This document shows, piece by piece, positions 10,244 to 20,024 of a DNA stretch of 64,000 nt. Source of the stretch: Nephrocerus scutellatus (taxonomy: Eukaryota; Arthropoda; Insecta; Diptera; Pipunculidae); the NCBI GenBank assembly GCA_947095585.1, contig OX352761.1, positions 65,985,823 to 66,049,822 of the forward strand, read 5' to 3'. The notes under the pieces were generated by a model. That model was given only the letters and a program-made list of their open reading frames with translations, searched no databases and was not told the DNA's origin. Position 1 is the stretch's first letter. Every line of letters starts with the position of its first letter. Both the position numbers and the translations under genes were made by a program.

Positions 10244-11944
10244 CTAGGGTGTAAAATTTATTCTCTCGATGAATGATTCGAAATGGGCCGTCATATGTAA
10301 AGGCTTTCGGACTGCGTCGTTGTGGGTGAAGACGTGTGTTGTTATTTTTAAATCTTGCTGCAGGAATACAGTTCTCGGTGAATGGCTACTGACAGGTGCT
10401 GGCTTTACGCTTCGCATGTAAGTACGGAGTTGCTTCACAAATTCGTTCTCAATGACTGTATTTGATTTACTCGTTGGTGCTATGAAATCTCCAGGTAGCC
10501 GTAGAGTTGTTCCATAAATCATTTCCGCTACTGTTCCGCCAATATCCTCTTTCAATGTCGACCTTAAACCCAGCAATATGATTGGCAATACTTCCGTCCA
10601 TCGTTCTGTATTGTGGCATTTGATAGCAGTTTTGAGCGAACGGTGCCAACGTTCGATCAAACCATTTGCGGCTGGATGGTATGCAGTGGTTCGCAGGTGA
10701 TGTGCACCGATCATTCTGGTGAGTTCCTTAAAGAGGTCACATTCAAATTGGCGGCCCTGGTCTGTCGTTATCCGAAGAGGCACTCCAAATCTCGGAAACC
10801 AGCAAGTAAAAAGTGTTGATGCGACGGTTTTTGCGGTTATATCAACCATTGGGTACGATTCAGGCCAACGTGAGTATCGATCGATACATGTTAAACAGTA
10901 TCGGTAACCATTTGAAGGTGGTAGCGGGCCCACAATGTCCATATGTATATGTTCGAACCGCTGATTCGGCATTTCATAACTGCCAAGTGGTGCGACATTG
11001 TGGCGTTGAATCTTCGATTTTTGGCATGGAACGCAGCATTTTGCCCACTGACGGCAGTCTGTGTTCATTCGCGGCCAAACGAACCTTTTCGCAACCATCT
11101 TAACAGTTTTATTGACTCCTGGATGACATAACTCGTGCACGTTGTTGAATGCTGTTCTGCGAAAGTCGCGAGTTAAATATGGTCGCGAAGTTCCCGTTGA
11201 AGTGTCACAATAAATAGTTTTTTTGCTATCTGGAATTACGAAAGATTTTAGTTTTAAACTTGAATTAGAAAGTAAAAATCTTTTTATTTCTTGATCAGCC
11301 TTCTGTGAGTCAGAAAGCTTCTCGAAATCGAGTGTAGAAAAAGCTGTGATGTCGTTGATTCTGGAAAATGTATCAGCAACAACGTTTTGTTTTCCAGGCA
11401 TGTAACGGACATCCGTGGTGAACTGGCTCAGAAAATCTAGGTGTCTAAGTTGTCGTGGTGACGCTTTTTCGGGTTTCTGTTCGAAAGCGTATACAAGCGG
11501 CTTGTGGTCGGTGTAGATACAGAAGTTCTGTCCCTCAAGCATGTGACGAAAATGCCTTACAGCCTTGTAAGCACTTAACAATTCACGGTCGTAAGTGCTG
11601 TACTTAGATTGCGCAGGTGATAATTTTTCAGAATAAAATCCAAGGGGCTCCCAGGAATTGTCTTGAAATTGTTGTAATGCGGCACCCACAGCACTGTTAG
11701 AAGCATCAACCATGATGGCGAGTTGTGCTTCGGGTTTCGGGAAGGCTAAGAGTGTGGCTTTGCCGATATCTTCCTTGCAACTGTAGAATGCTTGGATTGC
11801 CGTTTCGTTCCAGCATATTACTGAAGGGTCGTTCTTTTTGTTGCCTTTTATCAGGTCGAATAGCACTTGTTGCTTTTCGGAAGCTCGCGGGATGAAACGA
11901 CGGTAAAACTTTGTTGTCGCGAGGAATCGTCGTAGGTCGCACAC
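10244..11944 (-). CDS. gypsy D RNase H and integrase
   Basis: 566-residue open frame, the longest in the window. It starts in the RT thumb ([15 protein letters not shown]), then RNase H with [29 protein letters not shown] and [11 protein letters not shown], the VVADTFSRI tether, an H2C2 zinc finger (HELCHPGVN, then CCVPCQ) and a DDE integrase core: D in [11 protein letters not shown] in TTDQGRQF and E in GLIERWHRS. All catalytic residues are visible. Upstream it is separated from the RT by a TAA near 11975. Near 10300, after DAVRKPL, the frame slips; the true tail (KNISIDRLKAANVP, ending near 10060) continues in another frame. Integrase would act in the nucleus on the cDNA. Confidence 0.9.
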   Translation of the reverse strand: MCDLRRFLATTKFYRRFIPRASEKQQVLFDLIKGNKKNDPSVICWNETAIQAFYSCKEDIGKATLLAFPKPEAQLAIMVDASNSAVGAALQQFQDNSWEPLGFYSEKLSPAQSKYSTYDRELLSAYKAVRHFRHMLEGQNFCIYTDHKPLVYAFEQKPEKASPRQLRHLDFLSQFTTDVRYMPGKQNVVADTFSRINDITAFSTLDFEKLSDSQKADQEIKRFLLSNSSLKLKSFVIPDSKKTIYCDTSTGTSRPYLTRDFRRTAFNNVHELCHPGVNKTVKMVAKRFVWPRMNTDCRQWAKCCVPCQKSKIQRHNVAPLGSYEMPNQRFEHIHMDIVGPLPPSNGYRYCLTCIDRYSRWPESYPMVDITAKTVASTLFTCWFPRFGVPLRITTDQGRQFECDLFKELTRMIGAHHLRTTAYHPAANGLIERWHRSLKTAIKCHNTERWTEVLPIILLGLRSTLKEDIGGTVAEMIYGTTLRLPGDFIAPTSKSNTVIENEFVKQLRTYMRSVKPAPVSSHSPRTVFLQQDLKITTHVFTHNDAVRKPLHMTAHFESFIERINFTP

Positions 11945-11974
11945 AAGTTTAGGCAGCTCGTAGTTTCTTAAAGT

Positions 11975-12463
11975 TTATATTCGTTCGGGTAGTGGTCGTA
12001 CGCCGTCTTTTCCGACGAAGTGACCCAAAAACCTAACTTCTGGTTGACCCAAAATACATTTTGAGACGTTGATTACGACGTTGTGTTCCAGCAGTTTTTG
12101 AAATAGGATTCGAAGGTGTTGACGGTGCTGTTGCTCGTTTTCGGACGCCACCAAAATATCGTCCAGACATGCTGTGAAATCAAAGTCTTTGACGATTTGG
12201 TCGATAAATCTTTGGAAAGTCTGTCCAGCGTTTCGTAATCCAAAGGTCATCTGAACGAATTCAAACATTCCGAAAGGTGTGGTGATGGCAGTTTTGGGCA
12301 CGTCGTCTGGTTCCACGGGGATTTGGTGATACGCTCTTTTTAGGTCCACTGTCGAGAAAATTCGTTTGCCATGCAAAAGTTGTGCGAAATCATGGATGTG
12401 TGGCAGGGGATAACGGTCTGGTTCTGTTACAACGTTAAGTCGTCTGAAGTCGCCGCAAGGTCT
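11975..12463 (-). pseudogene. gypsy D reverse transcriptase core
   Basis: Fingers and palm of the RT. The frame is open from the TAG that ends the upstream piece to a TAA after GVRPLPERI. Visible motifs: [16 protein letters not shown] with the motif A aspartate, [18 protein letters not shown] (motif B), and [12 protein letters not shown] (motif C, 12158-12169). Motif C reads CLDD where the family normally has YLDD or YVDD; loss of the tyrosine is unusual, although both aspartates remain. Both flanking stops look like single-base changes inside an otherwise continuous pol. Confidence 0.85.
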
Positions 12464-13225
12464 CTATTCGCCGTATTTCCTAACGAGGTGTAGTGGGCTG
12501 GCCCAAGGGCTTCTCGATGGGCGGCAGATTCCTTGCTCTAGCATAATTTTAAAATCATCTTTAGCGACTTTCAACTTTTCAGGACATAATCTTCGTGGTT
12601 GTGAAAAGATTGGCGGACCTTTCGTGACAATGTGGTGTGTCACCACGTGTTGAATTTTACTTGGTACGATGGTACTGCGTGTAATGTCCTTAAAATCTCG
12701 TAATATATCCTGAAAAGGAAGAGAGTCATTGATTGTGGATAATTTAGCTGTTACCGTTTTTGCCACACTTCCACGAATTGCACAGTTGGTTGTTTCGTCC
12801 AACAATTTTTTTTGGCGATTGTCGACTTGGAGGTTATATTTTTGTAGAAAGTCGACTCCAAGTATTGGTTGCGAGACATCTGCGACGGTGAATAACCATG
12901 GAAACGCTCTTCTGAGTCCCAGATCAATCACTGGATGTTTTTCTCCGTAAGTCTGGATGTGAGTTCTGTTCGCAGCGTAGAGAAATTTGTTGGTGTCTGG
13001 CTGATGTCTTTGCAGTTTATTTGGCGGTATTACCGAAATATCGGCGCCGGTGTCGACAAGAAATTTAAGCTTGCTTTTGTTGTCTGTGACAAAAAGGCGG
13101 CGGTTGTTAGAGACTCGTCTGTCAAGTGCCGCAGTTGTTGACAGACGAATTAATTTCCCGACTGGAATTTGCATGGTGCACGACATTTCTTTGCTGTATC
13201 GCCAAATTTTCCGTGGTACCAACAT
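12464..13225 (-). CDS. gypsy D protease and RT N terminus
   Basis: Aspartic protease that would cut the polyprotein: the catalytic LVDTGADISVIP is followed by a flap region and the ILGVDFLQKYNL end block. Then comes the RT connection with RRLCPEKLKVAK, EQGICRPSRSPWASPLHLV and KYGE, where a TAG at 12462-12464 ends it; the family normally has tryptophan here. It overlaps the end of gag by about 75 bp in another frame, the usual arrangement for pol expression by frameshift. Confidence 0.85.
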   Translation of the reverse strand: MLVPRKIWRYSKEMSCTMQIPVGKLIRLSTTAALDRRVSNNRRLFVTDNKSKLKFLVDTGADISVIPPNKLQRHQPDTNKFLYAANRTHIQTYGEKHPVIDLGLRRAFPWLFTVADVSQPILGVDFLQKYNLQVDNRQKKLLDETTNCAIRGSVAKTVTAKLSTINDSLPFQDILRDFKDITRSTIVPSKIQHVVTHHIVTKGPPIFSQPRRLCPEKLKVAKDDFKIMLEQGICRPSRSPWASPLHLVRKYGE

Positions 13226-13929
13226 ATCTCTGATGATGTGTTTGCGCGGTGCCGGGACGTAGAACGATGGCGATTGCGGCCTTCGATTCTCTTTGAATGT
13301 GAACGCAGTTCAGCGATCTGTTTGGTAAGCAGTGATACTTGTGCTTCCAACGTGTTATTGTGAACTTGTTGTGTTGTTGATATCACAGAAATATTTGAGG
13401 AATCGCTTATCTCGGCAATTTTGTCGGCTAAAACGGCCATTTGCTGCAACTTTTCATTGCTGATGGAAATGATGCTGCGAATATTTGTAGGTAGCCTCTG
13501 CAGCCAGATCGACTTAAGCATTTCTTCGCTCATAATGCTGCCACCTAATTCGCGCATTTCACGGAGTAGTTGAGACGGTCGCATGTCGCCTAATTCTGCA
13601 TCTTGCAAGAGTTTTTTTATTCGTAACTGCTCCGAGTCGGCAAATTGTTCGATCAGTCGTTTCTTAAGCGTGGAATACATATTCGATGGCGGAGGATTGA
13701 GAATTATGTCGCTCACGTGCCCTAAAACGCTGCTTTCGATTGCAGCAACAACTGTGAGGTATTGTGTCTCGTCTTTTGAAATTCCACTTGCGAAAAATTG
13801 CGACTCCACTTGAGCAAACCATAGCTCCGGTTTTGCGCTCCAAAATGGAGGTATTTTTACTACTATGCGGGAGACTTCTCCTGTTTGTTGGTTATGTTGC
13901 GAATTCGATGAATTATCTTCCGTCTGCAT
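13150..13929 (-). CDS. gypsy D Gag
   Basis: Structural protein that would form the particle and bind RNA. The start ATG at 13929-13927 follows the primer site; the frame is open further upstream into the LTR but without an ATG. Residues 20-110 carry the capsid-type blocks VVKIPPFWSAKPELWFAQVE and LPTNIRSIISIS, then a helical region and a basic GRNRHRSTSRHR stretch, then a zinc-knuckle-like CWYHGKFGDTAKKCRAPC near the C terminus. That finger has C-x2-H-x9-C-x3-C spacing, not CCHC; it recurs in this gypsy group in insects. The frame is intact. Confidence 0.85.
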   Translation of the reverse strand: MQTEDNSSNSQHNQQTGEVSRIVVKIPPFWSAKPELWFAQVESQFFASGISKDETQYLTVVAAIESSVLGHVSDIILNPPPSNMYSTLKKRLIEQFADSEQLRIKKLLQDAELGDMRPSQLLREMRELGGSIMSEEMLKSIWLQRLPTNIRSIISISNEKLQQMAVLADKIAEISDSSNISVISTTQQVHNNTLEAQVSLLTKQIAELRSHSKRIEGRNRHRSTSRHRANTSSEICWYHGKFGDTAKKCRAPCKFQSGN

Positions 13930-13933
13930 GTCG

Positions 13934-13948
13934 ACGTCGGGGTCACCA
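13934..13948 (-). promoter_or_regulatory. gypsy D primer-binding site (tRNA-Trp type)
   Basis: On the minus strand TGGTGACCCCGACGT begins one base after the LTR. It is complementary to the 3' end of eukaryotic tRNA-Trp including CCA, as I remember that tRNA. Confidence 0.7.
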
Positions 13949-13949
13949 A

Positions 13950-14233
13950 TGTGGAAAATCAAGTTGTTGGTAAAATGAAAGTAAACCTGCGAATTAAGTT
14001 TTATTAATATTTAACTTTATTTAATATTATTAATATCGATGTTTGTCGATTTTATAATAGTTGCGGAGCCGGTGCACGTCTATACGTGTTCAAACCCAGA
14101 GAGAGAGAGAGAGAAAATCGAATTGTATTGTCGGTGTGACAATGCTGCTTCTGTCAGCAAATTTAGTTTTGACAGCTGGGCAGGGTTGCCGAGCATGCGT
14201 CGATAATTGTGGTGAGCCAGGGTTGCCACTACA
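13950..14233 (-). repeat. gypsy D 5' LTR
   Basis: 284 bp, the partner of 9758-10037, with a GAGAGAGAGAGAGAGA run expanded and the last bases CTACA in place of CCACA. Confidence 0.9.
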
Positions 14234-14553
14234 ACTTTATTGTATACTTAAATCAAAGTACGTGCAAAGGGTTTAATTGGTAAATAACTAGGTTTAAGCT
14301 AAAGTTTTATATTGGCAAATAAGCGTATGTAGGTTTTAGTAAAAAGTCTGTAATTGCCATATTGTACTATTGTGCATTTGTGGGTCAGTATTGCCAATAA
14401 TGCTAAAGTGTTTAATTGACATTTAAATATGTGTAATACCTATAGAGTGCATAGAGAAATGCAGAATTGGGTCATTATTTACGATGAGTTTGTTGCTGTT
14501 GCCACAGCCGATAATGTGATTTGCGGTATTATGCAAAGTAATGCATAATTGCT
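14234..14553. other. Non-coding segment, probably BEL LTR remainder
   Basis: About 300 bp without coding features between gypsy D and the LOA element. Because both flanking elements have target duplications, this piece was once joined to 9757 on the left and to 19159 on the right. I see no motif of its own. Confidence 0.4.
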
Positions 14554-14574
14554 GGGGTCATAAAACTGGGAAGG

Positions 14575-14660
14575 TTAGGAATCCCGGTCCCGGTTAAGAA
14601 TCCCGGTCCCGGTTAGGAATCCCGGTCCCGGTTAGGAATCCCGGACTGGGAAGGTTGGGA
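14575..14660 (+). repeat. 19-bp G/C-rich tandem repeat in LOA 5' UTR
   Basis: Four to five units of GGAATCCCGGTCCCGGTTA. Their position just inside the element start suggests a promoter or 5' UTR role, as in other LINEs with 5' monomers. This is inferred only. Confidence 0.8.
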
Positions 14661-15011
14661 ATCCCGGACCTCCCAGGATCAGGGAACGACAAAGCGCAAT
14701 GTATAGCCTCTTTTGCTGCAAGACCATTGTTTGGGTACATGCCCAGCCTACACGTGGTGACCCTGTCCAGCAGAAGTCAACGGATCTAGAGGAGAGAACC
14801 TCGATAAAAAATCCTCAATCCAAGGTGAGACACGTGCGCCGAGGGATGAATGGCCATGAAGATTTTGGTCGCTAGCACGGAACTCCAGATACCTGGTAAC
14901 CTCCGGCTTCAAACTGCCTTACCATAATAAGAGGCTCTGCTGTGGTGGACCTCTTCTCCTCAATAAACACAAAGGTCATGGATAGAAAACAACAAATAAA
15001 ACCTAAAGGCA

Positions 15012-15915
15012 GTGCTCCTCCAAACGCACCAATCTCAGAAGGAAGGACCCCCTTCTACTTCTGAGATTGAACAACCAAACTACGACAGTACAGACTCGTC
15101 AAACATTACCGTGGACTACGTCCTTGCACAAGGCTCCAACGTGCAATTATGCTTGGACAACTTGTCGACATCAACCACCACTGACCTAAGGAATGGACTT
15201 AATAGTCTAATACTTGAGGACAGCAAAAGACAGCGACAACACCTAAGCGGAACAGCTAGGAAAAGATTCGCTTTGCTAAAGCAAAAGGGGTTTACTTATG
15301 ACGAGGCATTAGCACAGTGCCTGACAAAAATTAGAGACAGGACTGAAACAACGACTGTCAAACGAGGTCGATCGCACGACTCCAGGCACAGATGTCTAAA
15401 ATCCAAGACCATATAATGGACGCAGTAGCAGAGCTCCCTATTGACGGAATCAACCCAAACTTCCTGGGATGCCGATATAAGAACGGCTGCCTATCTGTAA
15501 GCTGCGCAGACATAGACACGGCTCGCTTACTAAAACACTGCCAAATCTCAAACCGTGGGACAACGCCAAAATTACAATCGTCGGAGAGGATGAAATTCCC
15601 CACAACGAAATCTTCTTCGTACATCTTCCCCGCTGCAGGAACGAAAGATAAGCAGGCGCCTGGTGGTCCAAAATGAGGAGCTCAGAAACGCAGAATGGAG
15701 GATTCTCTCGCGTTAAGATAGAGAAATTGACTATCTCCAACTGACTGTTTCAGCGTCGCCAAAGATAGCGGAGAACTTAAAGGGCCCCAACTACAGGGTC
15801 AATTGGCTCTTCGGGTCGGTCTATTTCCGACTGAAAAAAGACGAAAAACCCAAAAAAGATTCAGCGGGAATCAGACCCGACAATAATACGTCAAAAACAG
15901 GACAGATAAACCCGA
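15012..15915 (+). pseudogene. LOA ORF1 (Gag-like, DUF4780-type)
   Basis: RNA-binding ORF1. An N-terminal low-complexity acidic part is followed by HLSGTARKRFALLKQKGFTY, the hallmark helix of LOA ORF1. After a frameshift near 15400 come PNFLGCRYKNGCLSVSCAD and, in another frame, EDEIPHNEIFFVHLPRC and WLFGSVYFRLKKDEKP, which match the C-terminal domain. At least three frame changes break it. It sits 460 bp into the element, after the 5' UTR. Confidence 0.75.
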
Positions 15916-16149
15916 CTGCTAAGCCAGTCCATTACCCAAAAATCTCCGGTAACAGGGTTAAGCCTTAGACCCAAATATCGAAACCAGGCCAATCGGTACA
16001 TGGCAACGAGAGGCTAGGAAAACCACCACAGGCCCAAATATCAAAAAAAAAAAAAACCGGCCTATCAGGCCAGCCGCAATTCCAAGCACACAGGGACCGA
16101 ACGTTACACCAAACAGTCCCACATGCCAACAATCTGTTGAATTGCGTGG

Positions 16150-16830
16150 AGATAAACCTTCATAGGTCCAAGGCAGCTACTGCCAAACTTTGCAACCTCT
16201 TTGTGGGCTCACAACTGGGACATTGCTCTTATTCAGGAGCCATGGACCAACAAGGGTAGAATGCAGGGTATCCCCAATAAAATAGGTAAGTTGATCTATA
16301 GTAAAGGAGACGAGAGGCCAAGGATAGCTATCCTATGTCGCCACCAATATATAATATCTATTCTATAAATCAATCTATTTCCAGAGACATAACCGCGATC
16401 TCCTTAGAGACGCAGTCAACTCATGGCAGCACGAGCATCATCAACTTTGCCGCTGCCTATTTCCCAGGAGACGATGAAGAATCGCTACCAAAACCAACAC
16501 AGAGCTTCGTTGAGTACTGCATAGCTCACAACCAAAAATTTGTGATTGGATGCGACGCAAACGCACACCACGTAGTCTGGGGAAGCATCGACACAAACTC
16601 AAGAGGTGAGTTACTCCATAACTATTGCCTATCTTTAACATAGTTATAAATATACTCTATCGGATAAGGGTATGGCCAGCGCAATTCGAAATTGGTATGT
16701 TATGAAAGAGGCATCGCTATCAGACCACATGTACTTAAAATTCAATGTAGAAACTCCCAATAGGGTTCAATCCATTATAAGAACGCCCAAACACATCAAT
16801 TGGCAAGTCTTTCAACACACACTGTAATCA
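16150..16830 (+). pseudogene. LOA ORF2 endonuclease
   Basis: AP-type endonuclease. AGCTTTGCAACCTC-like and GTDIALIQEPW-like sequence near 16180-16250 marks the N terminus with frame damage. The clear part (16335-16643) has NFAAAYFPGDDEES and KFVIGCDANAHHVVWGS, the strand with the catalytic aspartate-asparagine pair, and RGELLHNYC. SDHMYLKFNV near 16720 supplies the SDH motif in a third frame. So all landmarks are present but not in one frame. Confidence 0.75.
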
Positions 16831-16833
16831 AAC

Positions 16834-18065
16834 TTGACTGGTATTAGTACCCGAATAAGCTCGATAGCCGACCTAGACTACACGGCAAACGACCTTACCG
16901 AAGCAATCACAAATGCCTACCACACAAGCTGTCCTGTAGTCCGAGTCAAAGGTAGAGTAGATGTTCCCTGGTGGAACCATGATCTCGAGGCTAAGAGAAG
17001 AGAAGTCCGAAAACTGTTCAACAAGGCCAAACGAACAAATATTTGGATGGCCTATCGAAATTCCCTTACCAAATACAACGCGGCACTAAGAAGCAGCAAA
17101 AGTAATAGCTGGAGAGAATTTTGTGAAAGCATCGATAAACTCCCAACAGCGTGTCGACATCACAAGGCTCTCTCCCTTAACCACACAAATCTACTCGGGT
17201 CAGTCAAGAAACCTAACGGGGAATTGAAAACCTCAAGATATGAAAACCTCGACTGCCTAGTAAAAAGCCACTTTCCAGACTGCTTAATACTGGGTAACGA
17301 AGAAGAGAACGAGGATATAAACTCACATCCTTATATCATACCAATCGGGGCCTACAGGTGCTCAAACAGCATCTTCTTCATTGAAGGAGTCCGTTGGGCA
17401 ATACATTTATTCGGCCCATTCAAATCCCTGGAGGAGACGGGGTCTATCCAATTCTGCTGCAACGTGGGCTCCATCAGATAGAATCTCTGCTCGTGAAACT
17501 ATGACGGCAACAGCGTAGAATACGTTCCAAGATGCTGGAGAGAAGTGCGAGTAATTTTCCTGCCAAAGGTAGCTAAAAAATCTCCCGAAGATGCCAGGTC
17601 CTATAGACCAATCAGCCTATCTTCATTTCTACTTAAATCCATGGAGAATATATTAGGTCACTACATAAAATCTAATGTACACCAAACTAACCCAATAAAC
17701 GCCAGCCAGCACGCATATCAGACTGGGAAATCAACAGAAACAGCTCTGAATGAGCTGACAGACGAAATTGAAGACACACTTCGCAGCAAAGAAATGTTAA
17801 TATGTGCCTTCACAGACATTCAAGGCGCAAATGACAACATTAACTTCGAAGTGATTCAATCACAAGCCAGAAACAAGGGCTTATATGAGTTATAAGCATG
17901 CTAAGAGCTAGGATAATTAGGGCCTCGTTCGGCGACGAAGCCATCACAGTAGCGGAAACTAGAGGCTGCCCACAAGGCGGAGTCCTATCACCTCTTTTGT
18001 GGCTGCTGGTAATGGGAAAAATTAATCTTCCCATACTGAATTTCCAAGGCAAGGTCCTCCAAATA
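16834..18065 (+). pseudogene. LOA ORF2 reverse transcriptase, core deleted
   Basis: VDVPWWNHDLEAKRREVRKL is the endonuclease-RT linker typical of Jockey/LOA elements. Then come NGELKTSRYENLDCLVKSHF, RVIFLPKVAKKSPEDARSYR, the palm motif A region CAFTDIQGANDNI (with N where F is usual) and CPQGGVLSPLLWLLV (motif B, near 17970-18010). The YADD block and the following strand are missing: sequence jumps from LLVMGKINLP to the thumb region. The RT is therefore inactive by deletion as well as by frameshift. Confidence 0.8.
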
Positions 18066-19021
18066 AACTAAAATGGAACTCCCACCTGACATACATTATT
18101 AACAAAGCTAATAAAGCTTACTTCACATGCCAACGCATGTTTAACAAAACGTGAGGAATAAGTTCACAAATCTATCAGACTAGACTGACATACGCAGCCT
18201 TGATATGGTGGCCAAAAACAGAGCAATCTAAGACACGCTCAAAACTCAATAAGATACAAAGACTCATTTGTCTCAGTGCAACAGGTGCCATAAAGACCTG
18301 CCCTACGGCAGCCCTCGGGAAGATTATAGGACCACAACAACACAACCAGGCTAAATCCAATAGACCAGGACATACAAACATAATTTCCAAATTAACTCGG
18401 ATTATGGTATCATCCTACAATCAGACTCAATGATGAAAACCACTGATTTCCAAAGGAACTTCTTGGTTAGAATTCCAGAACGTCATCAAGTTGCAAATAT
18501 CATCAATAACCTCCCCCATCATGCATCCATCTGGTACACAGACGGATCTAAAACAGACACAGGAACAGGAGCAGGAGTATTCGGACCCGGAACCACACTG
18601 CGAATACTCCTATGTAACTCCACAACCGTTGCACTTGAAGCCTGCTTCTTGGAGCCACCTCGAAAACAAAATTAAAGAGTGGGCTAACAATGCCATCGAA
18701 GCTGAATGGGTATCGTCGACAGGGATGAAATATACAAAAAGGCTTCTCAAGTACATTACACACATAGACAAGGCAATCAAACTGAACCGTCATGCACTCA
18801 GATCCCTAGTCTGGTACATAACGGGACACGACCCATTCAATAGCCACCTAACGAAAATGGGCAAATCTCAGACGGACAGTTGCCGTTTCTGTAACAAGGC
18901 AAAAGAATCGTCAGAACACAACTGTTCATGTGTGATGCTCTTACACGGAAAAGACTTAAGCACCTCAAGGCTCACACAGTCCCAGGACAAATTGTTATTT
19001 AGATCGAATTGGCAGACGTAA
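18066..19021 (+). pseudogene. LOA ORF2 RNase H and C-terminal zinc-binding region
   Basis: RNase H opening SIWYTDGSKTDTGTGAG (about 18525) carries the first catalytic aspartate. The rest of the domain is short and shifted into a neighbouring frame, which continues with EWVSSTGMKYTKRLLKYI, LVWYITGHDPFNSHLTKMG, and a CRFCNKAKESSEH zinc-like C-terminal motif (CX2C). RNase H in a LINE is characteristic of the LOA and I groups and supports the clade call. Confidence 0.75.
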
Positions 19022-19158
19022 TGGCATTCATAAAGGAACTAAGCCACCACATAAAGTGGTAATCATGTGGGATGCACAATAGATCTCTAGGTCGCAGTGC
19101 ATCAGGTTTTTCAGCCCACCAAACAATAATAATAATATAAAAATAATGCATAATTGCT

Positions 19159-19233
19159 TAATTCGCATATCGTAATATGCAATACTCTGTATCAAGCTTT
19201 TTGTTTGTTTGCACCTAATCAACATCTGTAGTA
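19159..19233 (+). repeat. End of BEL/Pao 5' LTR
   Basis: CACCTAATCAACATCTGTAG (19213-19232) recurs at 58096-58115 at the end of the 3' LTR. It is followed directly by the gag region, as expected at an LTR-internal junction. Confidence 0.55.
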
Positions 19234-19239
19234 AGCTCA

Positions 19240-19935
19240 GATGTCTCAAATGTAGAGAAAAGGAGGCATCTCAAGACGCAACTGGTTGGCGAAGCAGCAA
19301 ATCTCGTCAGTCACCTTTCAACCACAGACGAAAATTATGTAGCAGCCTGGAAACTATTATAGGAGTGCTATAGTAACAAAAGAATACTGGCATCAACATT
19401 CATCAAAAAACTTGTGGACGAGCCAGCAGGAACATCATCTGCAGCAGCGGTCAGACATCTGCATGATACTACAAAAGAGTGCTTACTTGCATTAAACAAT
19501 ATAAGCATTGAAACAAGTTCATGCCGTTGCTGATTCACTTGCTGATAGAAAAAATGGATCGACCTACCTATATCCGTCATGAGCAGTCACTATCAAAACC
19601 GAAGAGCTACAGACAGCTAAAGAATTTTTATTGTTTTTGGAATTGCAGTTTCAAACAATGGAAACAATTGGACACCGAGAGAGGACTGCTATTCCTCAAA
19701 CAGCAACAAAGGTTTTCACCTCGGCATCATAAGCACATGAAGCGAACAACCTCTGTCTATCATGAAGAAAGAAGGTTCACCCGTTATTCTCATGCGACCA
19801 GTTTCTTAAACTAAAAGTGAATGACCGCATAAAGCTCATCCAGAAGCACAAAATTTGCATGAATTGTTTGAAGCCGGGTAACATAGCTAATCAATGTGCT
19901 TGGCGAGATTGTGCCAAGTGCACATAAAAACACTT
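19240..19935 (+). pseudogene. BEL/Pao Gag fragment
   Basis: Particle protein. The conserved Pao-type block reads LSTTDENYVAAWKLL, then ECYSNKRILASTFIKKLV and TKECLLALNNI (19300-19510), with a TAG after WKLL at about 19362. A zinc knuckle follows at about 19850-19925: CMNCLKPGNIANQC then CAKC. Between them frames change repeatedly. The N-terminal part of gag seems to be missing, as the block starts only about 30 bp after the LTR end. Confidence 0.7.
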
Positions 19936-20024
19936 CATTTGGAGCATCAAAGGACTGAAGAATCATCAAGTACAGAGAGAAAGGAAGATTCACCTGCAAC
20001 TGTAGCAACAATAAACCATGCAAA

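Larger units (their letters stand above)
9758..14233 (-). mobile_element. Ty3/gypsy family D, LTR-complete
   Basis: Bounded by LTRs 9758-10037 and 13950-14233 that begin TGTGG and end CCACA (CTACA in one), flanked by the 4-bp duplication ACTT (9754-9757 and 14234-14237). The order on the minus strand is 5' LTR, primer site, gag, protease-RT, RNase H-integrase, 3' LTR. By eye the LTRs differ at about four bases and in the length of a GA run, so the insertion is fairly recent compared with its neighbours. Two nonsense changes and one frameshift inactivate pol. Confidence 0.9.
14554..19143 (+). mobile_element. LOA-clade non-LTR retrotransposon, 5'-complete
   Basis: Flanked by the 15-bp duplication TAATGCATAATTGCT (14539-14553 and 19144-19158). 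The element opens with GGGGTCATAAAACTGGG, has 19-bp repeats in its 5' UTR, two ORFs, an RNase H domain, and ends in an AATAATAATAAT tract, the tail style of LOA/I elements. ORF1 wording and the RNase H after RT place it in the LOA (Bilbo/Trim) group. At about 4.6 kb it is shorter than expected because of deletions, notably of the RT catalytic block. Confidence 0.85.

Noticed and set aside
12729..13262. Plus-strand frames opposite gypsy D protease and Gag
   Set aside because: They are antisense to well supported coding sequence and have no motifs.
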